NCBI RefSeq assembly: GCF_035222275.1 | Contig: NW_026946361.1 | Coordinates: 62,001 to 126,000, forward strand | DNA: 64,000 nucleotides | Source: Podospora bellae-mahoneyi | Lineage: Eukaryota; Ascomycota; Sordariomycetes; Sordariales; Podosporaceae | Reading direction: 5' to 3' | Shown: positions 34,679-46,877 of the stretch, piece after piece | Layout: every line of letters begins with the position of its first letter | Numbering within the stretch: the stretch's first letter is position 1 | The notes under the pieces: model-generated | Seen by the model: only the letters and a program-made list of their open reading frames with translations | What the model was told of the DNA's origin: nothing | The model's database searches: none | Position numbers and translations under genes: made by a program

Positions 34679-37600
34679 ACAGGGCCATAGGCTGCTTTAA
34701 CAAGGAGATTCTCGTACCACAAAACCATAAACAGGTGCCTCAGTGCATGCTCTGCAGGAGCTCGACAGCTTTCTACCGACATAGCTGGCAACACAGAGGT
34801 GATGTACTTGTCCCTCGTGATAGTATTCTGGTGTTTGTTGATTGAAGTGGATACCTCTAATCGCTTCAGGGGTTCAGGGGCATGTAAACAGGCAACAAGG
34901 ATGAGAAAAATGCCGCCACCACCCCTGCTGTAGGTAGTCAATTGTGAAAACCCAAAAGTCCGACTCTGTAACCAAAAAGACGTCCATACACACCATCTAA
35001 CCCAGCTTCGAAAGATGGATGGGAAGATTTCTCACGACTAACTTATTGCAGTGAAGCAGTCTAATCAGAAGGTGACATTGCCACACAAGATATCGCTATC
35101 GAGATCGTCCCAAGCTAGACGACTCAAGGTCATATATGCGATGCCTCTGTCTCCTCCTTTTGATGTCATGCAGAGGGCTTCAATCATGAAGCCTGAGACA
35201 GGGTCCGCTGCGGAAAGGTCATCTGCAGTTAACAGAGACATGCTACCATGTCGTACGACAGTAACATCACAGGAAGAAAAACACTGCACTCGGTGGCGGT
35301 TAGGAGCGACGCATTCTCCAGCTTCCAGATGAGGGAGCCTGAGCCGCTGCCCCCCACAATGCTACCGTCATGATCCCCATTCGATGGGATAATGCCATGA
35401 CTGATCCCCGGCACTACACCCAAAATCCCATCTCATGCTGATCCAGATCTCCACAGATACTCTCTCCAAGCGCTTGGTTCAGTCTCGGCAGTCAGCTGCA
35501 GGCAGGAAGAAAATGTGAACGGCAAGTCCTCTGCATGCATGAAGCCGCCCTCCCGGTCAGGTTCGGTGAAAAGATCCAGGTAGCAATCCACTCCATCTCT
35601 CCAGTTCGGCAGAAAGCTCCGTCCCGCGTGCGAAGACTACTTGATTCGGGGTCTAGATCCCAAGGCTCCCGTCCCATCTCAGGAACTTTCAACCTGACAT
35701 ATGGCCATTGTTGGAAGTCCGACGCAGCTAGGAACAACAGACGAGGAAACGTGGGAGGCGTGTCAAACAACGTGCAGCGTGGCTGCTGCCAATTCAGCTT
35801 TCATCAAAGAAAGCAACTTGAACCATGAAAATGGTACGTATGAAAAAACAATCCAAGACTTGGGGAAAGCCCCAGTCAAGCTTCCCTTCCACCCGCTAAT
35901 TACCCCCATCCAAGGCCTAGGGCTTGCTTGTTTGTCTAGGTCATCAGCCCTCTCAGCCGTTTCTATCTTTTAGTTGCCCCCTTCTTTGCTCCCAGTCCCA
36001 AAGGAGGGTTGGTGACATCTTGGCAGTGAGAACGTGGGTTTGCCAAGATGAAGTCGGTGCACCCCAAAGCAAGGGCCATCGGCCTTAATCCAACCGCGCC
36101 GTACGAGGTCCGACGTGGTGAGTGATTGAGGAGGCAAGCGGCACATCCCGTTGATCGTGGCCAAATGTCTAGCGAGGATGGCACCAGGGTATTGTGGGGT
36201 GACGAGAGAATGTTGTGAGCAAGATCTTGCTGCTGCATGCAGCCTTTGCTGCTTGCGCTAGTTTGTGCTGCCATCCATTGCATCGCATGTCGATGTTACT
36301 TTTACGGTCGAGGGCCTGCTCAGGTGACGGATGACCATAGTAGGAGAAGACCGAGGAGCGGGCAGTCATCCGAGAGGTTCTGATAGGGTCCCTCCCATTG
36401 CCCCTCTGGCAGATCCCACAGATTGGAGTGCTAGCATGTACCGCTGCATTTTTCATACGTACCATTATTGAACGACGAGCTGACAGTTCGTGGGTGAGGC
36501 GAGACCAACCTCATCCAAACAGACCCGAGAGATCGAAAAAACAGTCTAGGTCGGCACTCCAAGGTAAATGAAACCAACACTACACTAGCAAATTCAGGGT
36601 CCAGCTGGGGTGGGATGTTGAATACCTAACCTTGACTATGCACCTCAACTTGAACTAGGACAGATGTGGACTCTCTTTGTTCTACCAATTCGCACGTCAG
36701 ACTGATTGAAAATGGGCACACAGGAGAAAAAAAGACATTCTTATCAAGCCAATGTGTGAGCTGGCAGCGATCCTACGGCCAATATTTGGAATTTCTGACG
36801 GAAAGCGTGTCGGTCGTCTGTAGTAAGGTAGTCAGCCATGTGTAGTTGCAGCCAAGTAGTCTTGGCTAAATCACGACAGGCCAAGACCACCAAGAACACC
36901 AAGAACCCAAGACCTGGATTGGCTGGCTCCGCGCTCCGAACCCGGTCGAGCATGAAGCCTCAACAGCCACAACGACTTGGCGGCCATCGAGAACCAATGT
37001 CAAACCCCAAAGTTTGTCTTTTTTGGTAGCTGTGGCGGGCAACCCCCACTGAACCGAATAAGAGGCTGTCATGACGCCATTCCTGGGATAGAAGGGCTGG
37101 GCGCGAGATAGCGGTGGACTCGGGCTCTCAGCAACGTCAGTCAAAAAAACACAAATGGTGGAATCTGGTGATAACGGTCAGCATCTTGTCGGAAAATTCG
37201 TAGCAAACAATGCAGGCCGGCCAAGGGCTGCCCGCTACCGTCGGTTTGATCGGGGAAGAAGCGGGATAGCCAAGACCCGAAGGCCCTCTGGAGTCTTTAT
37301 GGTCGACCGCCTATCAAGTTCGCCTCCCCGCGCAGTCGCCCACAATGGCGTATTGCGTGCTCACCGCGGGGCATTTCACCATCAACGCCATCCACACCAG
37401 TGACGCCCACCAGCTCTTCGGCCCAGTCCAGAGTGCAGAACCGCAGATGCAGCCACGGTAGACAGAGGGAAATCCTGCGCGGCTGCTCCGCTCTCGTTGC
37501 CCTTGTCGTTCTGGGCTTTTCCGCCTGCCTGCGGGATGCCCTCGGGCACATGGGGAAGGGGTTGGAGAGCAGCGAAGAAAACCTTGAGCAAAAGAGAAGC

Positions 37601-37812
37601 TGATTTACTTGGCGACATTGGTCGAGCTGGTTATAAGGCCAGGTCCCATCGGCATTCCTTTGCTCTCCATCCAGATAGAACCAGTGGTTGTGTGTCTTTT
37701 GTGAGTGGGTATCCCGACTGCCGATACTCCCAACTCATCACCCACAACCCCAAGTTCTACATCACTCACAACACACGCCGGCAGGGCCCATACACAAAGC
37801 CCGCTATCCATC
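34679..37812. other. 3.1 kb region without a recognisable gene
   Basis: The longest clean gap besides 12721-16022. Plus-strand frames near 35535-35973 and minus-strand frames near 35963-36465 are short and lack features. The last several hundred bases should hold the promoter of the MFS gene at 37813. No transposon ends, tRNA or satellite were seen. Confidence 0.4.
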
Positions 37813-39513
37813 ATGGGTGTCGATGAGAAGGCCACCGTTGACCCGGGCTCGTTCCCACCTCCCACCGAGGACGAGAGCGGGTTGGTTCTCAGCGTCGACT
37901 GGACCAAGGAGGAGGAGGCACGAGCAAAGAGAAAGTAAGTTTTGGCACTACTGCATGCTCCCCTGCGCCCCACCTGCCCGACGACACCTAGATAGCCGGC
38001 CACTAACACCGTCCCACCTAGGCTCGATCTGATCATTATGCCCCTGCTCACCCTGGGCTTCTTCTGCCTGCAACTCGATCGTGGAAACATCTCCAACGCC
38101 ATCACCGACAGCTTCTTCGAGGATGTCGGCATCACCCAGAATGAGTTCAACGTCGGTCAGCAGATGCTGTCTCTCGGCATCGTGCTCTTCGAAATCCCAT
38201 CCAACATGATTCTCTACCGCGTCGGCCCCGGCAAGTGGCTCACCCTGCAACTCTTCCTCTTCGGCACCGTCTCGACCTTCCAAGCTTTCCAGAACAGCTA
38301 TGGGTCCTTCATTGCCACCCGTCTGCTGCTTGGTATCACCGAGTCTGGTTTCATTCCCGGCGGTCTCTGGACGCTCTCGACCTGGTACACGCGCGCTGAG
38401 ACGGCCAAGCGCGTCATGTTCTTCTACTTTGGTAACCAGTTTGGCCAGGCTTCTTCCAAGCTGTTGGCCTATGGTATTCTTCACATGGGAGGTGTTGGCG
38501 GAAAGGCTGGATGGTTTTGGCTGTTTGCGCTCATGGGTGGCTTCACCATTCTCTGCGGCTTCATTCTTGGTTTCTGCCTCCCCGATTCGTTCCGCAACCC
38601 CTGCCCGGCCTTCCTGCCAGGCATCAGCTTATTTACCAAGAGAGAGCTTCACATTCTTCAGACCCGTGTCCTTCTCGATGAGCCGGCCAAGGGCAAGAAG
38701 AAAAAGTCTATCAAGATTGATGCCTTCAAGAGAGCCTTCTCCAACTGGCGCCTCTGGTCTCACGTCATCATCACCCTTTGTAACAACGGTCCTCAGCGCG
38801 CTTTTGACACCTACTCTCCCACCATCATCTCTGGTTTCGGTTACAAGAAGCTCCAGGCCAACGCCATGGCTTCCGTCGGTCTCTTTCTGCAGATTCCCAC
38901 CTCGTGGGCTTTCTCCTGGGTATCCGATCACTAGTATGTTTCCTTCTCTCTGAATTCTTTGGAATTCTTACTAACATTTATCAACAGTGATGTCCGTGGC
39001 GAGACCGTCATTGCTGGCATGACCTGCCATCTGTTCGGCTACGTCTTGAACCGCATCTTCACCGATCACCCCAGACTCCAGGGAGCCCGTTACTTTGGCG
39101 TCGTCTGGACCCAGACTTTTGGCACCTTCAGCCACCCTCTCAACATTGCCTGGATGTCGCTCACCTGCGAGGATTCCGAAGTCCGCGCTCTGGCCATGGC
39201 TATGGTCATCATGGGCGCCAACACTGCCGGTATTTATGGTGCGCAAATCTTCCGCTCCGAGGACTCCCCCTTTTACCGCCGTGGCTTCACCGTGGCCTGC
39301 TGCGTCCTCGCCATCGGCCTCCTCCTTGCCGTCGTTCGTTTTGTCGACGACAAGATCCACAAGAGGAAGCACAACACTGTCCAGCTCGCCCACGGTGGCG
39401 GCGAGACGAGCGATGACGGCTCCAACGGCGAAAAGGGCATCTCTGCTCTGGAGCGTGCCGCCGGTGTCACCGTGCCAGTGGATGATGATGTTAAGAGGGC
39501 ACTGAAGAACTAA
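37813..39513 (+). CDS. MFS anion:cation symporter (Dal5/Tna1 type)
   Basis: A 519-residue, twelve-helix carrier in three exons: 37813-37934, 38022-38933, 38988-39513; introns 87 and 54 bases. The start LDLIIMPLLTLGFFCLQLDRGNISNA, the loop FEIPSNMILYRVGPGKWL and GITESGFIPGGLWTLSTWY are hallmarks of the allantoate/nicotinate/pantothenate/biotin permease group. The cytosolic N-terminus is short and acidic. The central loop carries a Lys cluster (GKKKKSIKIDAF). It probably takes up an organic anion or vitamin across the plasma membrane together with protons; the substrate cannot be told within this group. The first intron is longer than others in the window but has a good gtaagt donor and a ctag acceptor. 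Confidence 0.94.
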
Positions 39514-40266
39514 AAAGCTGGTTGCTGCATAATGATATTATATACCCAGGTGGAAAGATATTGGAGTTGATTTGTTTAGTTTGTGTTTTTGGTATAGTCC
39601 CGTCTGTTTGATAGACTTGGAATACCCAATGGGCATTAGGGATATTGGATAATTTAAAAAAATTGGATACTACAAGTCCCAAGTCTACGTTCTATGTATC
39701 TGTTTGCTTTGGTGAGTCGACATTTATTCAAAATTAAACTTCGTGACAAAGCTGGGTATACATATGTTGCTTTTCTGGATAGTAGTTTGATAACGGCCCC
39801 GATATTAAGCTACCTCAAATACTTCAGCTAGTCCTCCATCACACCTCGGCCCGATGAGCGAAGCTCAAATCGGTTTCTTTGTCCACCCAACACTAACAGT
39901 CTTTATCAACTGGAATTTCAAATGAATGCGCCGCCAGGGGCAATCTTTTACTCAGTCGTCCGGTTTAACAGTTTGACCAAAAACGGCTTTTTGCTACTTG
40001 CTATATCAGTAGTTCATACTAAGAATACAAGGTATTATACATTTTGCGCTATCGGTATAACAAGCTATCCATCCACGACGATTTCCCCCTCTTTTCATCG
40101 TCCATCCAACAAAAAGCCATCAAGGCTGCTCGCTCCCCGCTGCGTAAAATGGTTTGCTCCCCAAAAAGTCGTCAGACATTATCGCAAATAGAAAAGCAAG
40201 AAAACACAATGTGTAGTATAGACTGGTGCCAGCGTCCTCCTAGTCATAAAAGCAAAACAGACATCA
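39514..40266. other. Convergent 3' intergenic region
   Basis: 753 bases between the 3' ends of the MFS carrier and the GPCR-RGS gene. AT-richer than its surroundings, as expected for two facing 3' ends. No gene seen. Confidence 0.5.
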
Positions 40267-42416
40267 TCACCCCTTGTTGAGAAACCTCCACAAACTCGAA
40301 CTGCAACTCTTCTTGGACTTGAGCGTCCCGTCCGTGTCAGAGGTGTTGTTGGACGACGAGGTCCCCGACGCCGACGACGACTCCGAGTTCCTCCGCTCCC
40401 GGACATATTTAGGCCACGTGTTTGTCAGGACCAGCTCCTTGATGCTCTTCTCGGCCGCGTCAAACACCGACGCGTTGAACAGCTCGGGGATGTTACCCTG
40501 ATAGACATCCTGGAATGTGTTCGTCATGCTGTTGGTAGAGACCGACAAGGCGATCCCCTCTTCCTCTCCCTTGCCGTCGGAACTGGGGACGACCGCGATA
40601 CCAGGAACGGCAGGCATCTTGTCCGTCTCGACGTGGACAGAGACCATGATGCCTGACTCGGATCCCCTCGATTCTGGCATCCGCCAGTCGTGCACGCCGG
40701 CAGACATGAAGGGGGTAACAGGATTGATGTTAGCGCGGCTGTCGCCGAGCAGGTCGCGGATGGCACGGTCAAATAGACCACCCAGCTGCCGGGATTGCTC
40801 AAAGGCCAGGTTGAGGGGAAATTCGGCATCCTGAGGCGAGACGAACTCGTAGTAAATCTTGAGAGCCTTGGTGTATGCCTGTCGGACCACGTCGTCTGGG
40901 GCTTCAAAACGGTTGCTGGTGAAAGCAGGGTGCAGCGACGCCTTCCACTCCGAGACAGCAGTCAAGAAAGCAATATTCTCGCCAGAAAAGTCGCGGCGAG
41001 CAGAGAACTGCCGGAGAGGCTCAGGGTTCTTGGAGAGAACATGAACCAGGGCATCCATGGTCAAGATGCGGTCATCAGGAATCGAGTTGATGGCCAAGTC
41101 ACCGCCACCGCTCTCCATCACGGACGATTGCTTCCACGGGTCGCCGAAGTTGAGAGATGACTCGCGACCGACCTTGGTTGACGTGGGGGACAGAGGGGTG
41201 CCGGGAACAGTAGAGTCGGCGGTGGACACGCTCTTGTCGGAGCCAAACTTTCCCTTGGTCTCCCACTTCTTGATGATGCTCCAGGTCTCCTTGGCCAAAG
41301 CCTCATCCTTGTGAACCTCATAGCAGGGAACAAACACAGTAAAGATTTCCATAATGAAGATGGAAACAGCAATCCTGCAACTCTTGTTAGTAACAAGTCG
41401 CCGATGGTCAAGGGCTTGAGGCATACCATTGGGGTGGAATAAAGTACATGTTGACGGGCGCCATCTCGGGAACATAGAGGGCAACAAGCCACATGGGCGC
41501 TGCGTGAAGTCTGGGGCCATGTTAGCGGTAACCCTGGGAAGTGCTCCGTATCAAGAATTCCATACCCTGCAAGACAGCAGGCGATGGTCTGCAGTTGCCA
41601 GCCATGGGTATCACGGATCTTGCGTGATCGCCAGAGAATAATAGGGGCAAACACCCAAGCCCACAGAAACTGCCAAAATAGAGACGGCCACCACTCCCAA
41701 CCACGACCCTGCTTCATGGCAATCTCGCCCGGTGTAGACCCGTACACCTCGGTGCCGGGAATGCCAAAATCGGAGTGGAACTTGCGGGAAATGAGGAAGA
41801 TGATCATGACGACCAAGAACTAGCACATGGTTAGCCTCACGTCCCCAACTCGGGAATGAAGGAAAGGTAAAATATTTACCTGGCACGACATGCCCACTGT
41901 GACCAAGGTTGCCATTTTCGTCTGGTATTCCATAGCCTTGATCTTTTGCCATCTCGATAGCGTCTTGGGCTGCTGCTTCTTCTCGTCAAAGCGGCTGCTC
42001 ATCTGGCTGGGTGGTCGGGCGAATCTGCTCTGGGCTTTGGCAACATGGAGGAACTGGCTGTTGCCGGCTTGGAAGAGAGCGATGCCAAAGGGATACCAGA
42101 TGCTCATGATCCAAAACTGGGCCATCTCGGGGGCAAGAGGTCCAATGGCATACCCGATCTGAACCGTGATCCAGTAGAGATGAAGCAGAATTAGGCCGGC
42201 AAATGTGAGGGGGAGACCACGGATTCGAACGGTTGGTGATTTGCGCTTGGTGTAGAGATATCCCATCCCGCAGGCTAAAAGGGCGGTCCAGACGGCGCCG
42301 AAGACGATCCACCAGATGCCGACGGCATTGAGGCGGACCTCTGGCTTGGTGTCTGGCGTGGTGCCAAACTCGGAGCCCAGCATGGTTGGTTTTGCAGATT
42401 CTCTGGGGAGAAGCAT
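40267..42416 (-). CDS. Seven-helix receptor fused to an RGS domain (GprK/Rgs7-like GPCR)
   Basis: A 660-residue hybrid protein in four exons: 42416-41880, 41819-41566, 41510-41427, 41374-40267; introns 60, 55 and 52 bases. Residues about 30-310 hold seven hydrophobic helices, starting [23 protein letters not shown]. The cytosolic part from about 396 to 620 is an RGS domain: [23 protein letters not shown], then [34 protein letters not shown] and, after an insert of roughly 80 residues, [26 protein letters not shown]. It should combine signal sensing with GTP hydrolysis on a G-alpha subunit, as described for GprK of Aspergillus and Rgs7 of Magnaporthe. The ligand is unknown. The Ser-rich basic tail (residues 625-660) is likely regulatory. 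Confidence 0.9.
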
Positions 42417-44611
42417 GGTGACGGGAAGGCCCTCGAGGGCGGCGAAAAGAACGTGATGGGGCCTTTTGAAGCAGAAGCAGATATGACGAGTTTGAGGTGC
42501 TCGGTTGGGCCCCGTTGGATTAGCGCTCTGAGAGAAAAATCCACCTGAGACCTCCCGACTGAGACGGAGATGGACTGAGAGAAGCGGCGGTCCCTCCTAT
42601 ATCACTCTTACAAAGAGGAGCATGGCCGCGACAATCTCGGCGATCGAAAATGTGATTGTGGTATCGAGTATCTCACAGATAATGGCAAGGTTGCATGTCG
42701 ATCCCTTTTGCGCCATGTTACGGTTCCTGCCCGGCGCCCTTGGGCTGCATGTTTCTTGGGATGGTGCGCATGGGCCGTGACGAGGGCAAGGGGAGTCGCA
42801 TGAGGAGGTCCCTCGTGGCCAATGATGGTTCCCATCTACCGCACCACGACTTCTGAGCAGACTGCGTGCGTCCCGAAGGTGGTGAGGGAGGCCACAGAGA
42901 CAGGTTTCCGGGCCGAAAGTCTGGGGGCGGGGATGTTTTGACGTAGATCACCAGGTGCTTCTCCCCTGCGTCGTGCCTTTGTGGAATGCAAGACGAGCTG
43001 CCATGAGGTTTTTGGGCTGCTAGGCCGTGTCAGCTTCAGATTGTTGCACTTTCTGACATGATAGTAACACCGATTCCATACTGGCCATGACAGTTCATCC
43101 AACGGGCCCCCTCATCCAAAGCTAACACGGGATCATGCCTGCTCACGAGACAGCCTGCCGTTACAACGGCTTTGACAAGTCTCACGGAATCTGGATTTGA
43201 GTGCTGGTATCGACGAAGAGCGAATAAGCTTCTTTCCTTGCCTGCCGCGCAAGAGCTCGGCCAGATGCAGCCTGCGTCGATCTCCATATCGTGATTGCCG
43301 GGTCTGGCATCCAATGGATTTGCGCGGGATGTCACAGCATCGAGCATCTGTCAAGTTGTCAGTGAAACTGCAGGTATCATCATCCGCCCGTCGGGAGGCG
43401 GGCTGCCCTACATTTTGACTGAGGATCCCATTCAGGTTTCGTGCTTCAATAATTATGCATGCAAAGTGATTCTTTTTCTCGGCCGGAAAATGCTCTCATG
43501 GGTTGGAAAGAAAACAAAACACCAAACTGCGGCAACTTCCTTTCCCCCACCCGATTACCTACCATGCACCCACATGAGGCCCTGTCCAATGATCGTCGGC
43601 CAGGGGGCTTCGGCGAACTCGGGCACTTCCCTTTTTCTTTTTCTTTTTGGCAACCTCTTCCGCATGGATAACAGCAATCCAAAAAAAAAACATTCCGATC
43701 ATCTTCCTGATCCGACTTTCAGCTCTTGGCCGGCGATTCTCTGGGACCATTATTACGATGACGTCTGGATGACTTGGGATCGAGATGCTCCTCTTCCCCT
43801 CTCGATTGTCGCTTCCCTGGCCTTTTCTTTCTTTTCTTTCTGGGGAAGCAGCTTTGCCTCTCGGATCCAACCCGGCGTGACATACAGGTCTCGGAAGCGA
43901 GGCATGGTGTTTGTGCATATTGTGATAATTGACAGGTCAATTTCATATCAGAAACTCGAGAGCTCACCGTGCAAGGTGAAAAGTAATCCCCCTACCAAAA
44001 CCGGGCCTATTGCTCGGTCAATTGGCTGCCGACTCGTGAGATGGATGCAGGGGAGAAGAAACCCGCATCAAAACAATGGGAGGTGCCGCTGCCGCGTTTC
44101 CAAGAGAGTCAAACACGATGCAAATTCTCAATATTTCCTGCATTTGTTATCACCAAAAACAACCGACGTCCCTTCATGATGATGCAAGCACACCACGAAC
44201 CGTTGGCCATCGCTCTCGTTAACTGTCGACTCTGATGGCCCGAGGCGCCGAGGTTCAGGGGTTCATCTGCATCTTAGTCACTGTCCGAAGCGGTTCGGAC
44301 AAGATCTTCACATTGGTAATTGTAGGCAATTTCCCCCGTCCAGAAAGCTGTCAGAAAAATGACCACCACGTGCGCTTATTCTTCCCCGATGACTCGACTG
44401 GATAATTGAAGAACCGAACGTTGTGTTCTCGGCAGATTTTCTCAGGTATTCATCTGCAACCAGACACATGTGGCACTCGACCGAAACACGCGTGGGAGCG
44501 CGCGTGAGTGCTGGTTTCCAAAAGATTCTATTAAATCAGGCTAGGGGGACAGATATCGGCACATATGCGAGCCCACGTGAGTGAGGTAACTTCTTGATAC
44601 TTGTTCGACGC
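42417..44611. other. 2.2 kb region; one unsupported 229-residue open frame
   Basis: It holds the promoter of the GPCR-RGS gene (from 42417) and the 3' flank of the metacaspase. A plus-strand open frame with an ATG at 43490 ends at 44179; it has no recognisable domain and overlaps pyrimidine-rich tracts that lack stops by composition. I do not call it a gene. Confidence 0.4.
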
Positions 44612-46078
44612 TTACATGACAAACAGAAGGCTGGTATCTAAAGAATCGATCAGCATCAAGTCGTCTGCAGGATTACCAAGCGTCAAAACACTTACCCAGA
44701 GGGTGACTGCACGAAAGCTGGGGCTTTTGCGAGTAGTCCCGCTCAAGGATATCGCGAATGTTGTTCAAAAGCTCGACATAGCTCTGCTGGGGGTTGGCCT
44801 TGAGAGCAGAGATGAAGGCATGGGACATAGCACCCGTGGCTTGAGAGTTGATGGTGGCATCGGCCGAGGTCTGATCGTCCTTGCTGCCGCTCCACATGAT
44901 AACATCGGCGGGTGAGGTCTTGGTGCGCTTGGTGTGCTCATAGGCGTCGTTGCCCTTGAAGGCACTCTTTGCGAGACCGAATATGCTGGTGGCCACGGAC
45001 GCCATGTCGCCACGGGCATACGCACCCACCGCCGACAGCAAGCCCGCGCCGGCTTCCTTGGCCAGGTTGGGCTCCTTGAGAAGACCCTTGGTGTTGTAGA
45101 CATATGGAAGATCAAGCACAGAGCCAGAGTGGCACGAGTCGAAAATGGCCGTCAGCCGGACGCCTTCGACCAGGGGCTTCACAACGTGGAAGTGGATCTC
45201 GTCGTCCACAATATGGCCGTTCTCCTTGAAGTCGACAGGGTAAATAACCTCATCGTGTCCATCCTCCTCGTCGCCATCATGGTCCTCGGTTTGACCGCCG
45301 TGGCCTAGTGTCACACCCCATGTCAGCACCTGAATGTCATTGTCAAGCAAGCGAGACGCAACCCACCAGAGAAGTGCAGGAAGAGCGCATCGTTGGGCTG
45401 GGCATTCGCCACGAGCCAGCCCATGGCGTTGATGATGTTTTGCTTGGTCGGTTGCATCACGGGGTTGGTCTGGTCATCGGTCAAGATGACCATATCCTCG
45501 CGCTTGTATCCGTGGTTCTCGATCAAGTATTGAGAAAGGTTCTTGGTGTCGTTGATGCAGCCGCGCAATTCGCCTTCCTGGCCGAAATAGTTGATACCGA
45601 TCAAGAGCGCACGCCTCTTTCCTGTGCAGTTGGAGTACTGGAAGGTATAGCCGGGGGGGGCTCCGTGGCCGAACTCTTGGTGGCCCGAAGGAGGAGGCGG
45701 GCCGGCCCGCGTCGACTGCCCACGGTGTCCGCCATATCCACCACCGGCAGTTGGGTAGCCGTAGGAGTCGAGATGCGGCGGGGGAGGATGCTGAGGAGGT
45801 TGGTAGTATTGTTGCTGCTGAGGCGGCTGGTATCCGCCGTGCTGCTGCTGGTAGCCTCCTTGCTGATATCCTCCCTGCTGGTACCCGCCTTGCTGATATC
45901 CGCCGTGCTGAGGAGGCTGGCCGTAGCCTTGCTGGTGGTGTTGAGGAGGCGGCTGGCCGTAACCTTGTTGAGGAGGGGGATACTGTCCATAACCCTGAGG
46001 AGGGGGACTTTGCTGATATCCGCCGCCGCCGCCGCCGCTGGGACCGTAACCTTGGCCGGGATAACCTCCGTACGACAT
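44612..46078 (-). CDS. MCA1: Type I metacaspase
   Basis: A 448-residue cysteine peptidase cutting after Arg/Lys, linked to stress response and cell death in fungi. Exons 46078-45367, 45304-44696 and 44637-44612; introns 62 and 58 bases. The last coding exon is only 26 bases and yields DTSLLFVM, the conserved end strand (SCSHPLDTSLLF). Residues 1-135 form a Gly/Tyr/Gln/Pro prodomain with repeated QGYGQ and YQQGG units, prion-like in composition. The p20 domain starts with [12 protein letters not shown]; the catalytic dyad is His239 in FSGHGG and Cys295 in DSCHSGS. The acidic loop after His239 ([12 protein letters not shown]) fits calcium dependence known for the family. PPGY at 141-144 is a WW-domain ligand type. 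It diverges from a WW-domain gene. Confidence 0.97.
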
Positions 46079-46877
46079 GTTTTGTTCTTGGATACTTCAA
46101 CGAAGGGGACGAACTGGAAAGGGACAGAGACAGTTAGGGCAGTTTCAAAGAGAGATATCGGGGAGAAAAGCAAGAGAGAAACTGTTTTGGGAGTTTGCTT
46201 CTTGAATAATGGCAGTGGGTCAGCTCAGCTCAGGTGTGGCAGTAACGGGTCAGCGCAGTTGCGGGTTGCCTCACTGCCCGGCGCAATGACGAGGGGCATT
46301 CCTTCCATCAGGCACGGCTACTCGGATGCGATGGCGGGGCATTTATCAAAGAGCTTCTGCCCAGCATAGGTGGACCCCACCCCCATGGGCCGCGCAATGG
46401 GGCCCGATCGAGTGCCCTTAGCGAATCGGCACGCGCCTAGCCTTACAAGGCGCCGCGCCCATTGGGCTATCGCTACATGTGCATGATGTGGTCTCGTCTT
46501 CATCGTCAAACTCGCGGAAACAAAACGTCCATTGCTCCCCTTGGCTGCATGATGGCCGACCCTCAGCTTTGTGCTTTGGTCGCAAACTGGCCTTTTGTAT
46601 AGGAGCATGGAGAGCGATACCTTGATGCCACAAAGAGTGGGGATGGAAAATGAGGGGTCCGCATGCCAACACCCATTGAGGGGCATAACGGAGGCCGCCT
46701 GGGGGGTTCATCAAACCCGTCACGTTCCGGCCAATGTAGCCTGCCTCCCCTGTCGTAGTGAGAAAGATAGAAGTCGCCGCTGTCGTTTCTGACCCCCGTC
46801 TTCTTTTTTCTTCTCATTTTTGGGACTTTAGAGGTCACCAGACTAGTAGTCCATCGGCCCAACCCGTATAGCCCATC
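46079..46877. promoter_or_regulatory. Divergent promoter region between the metacaspase and the WW-domain gene
   Basis: 799 bases between two outward-facing start codons, expected to hold both promoters. No gene seen. The arrangement allows shared control of the two genes, which is inferred. Confidence 0.55.

Noticed and set aside
34679-37812. Possible degraded transposon in a gene-poor stretch
   Set aside because: Base composition is like its surroundings, with no strong AT shift of RIP, no terminal repeats and no transposase or reverse transcriptase motifs in any frame.
45474-46173. Minus-strand open frames overlapping the metacaspase prodomain
   Set aside because: Alternative frames of a repeat-rich Gln/Pro/Tyr coding stretch; only one frame joins the catalytic domain by splicing.
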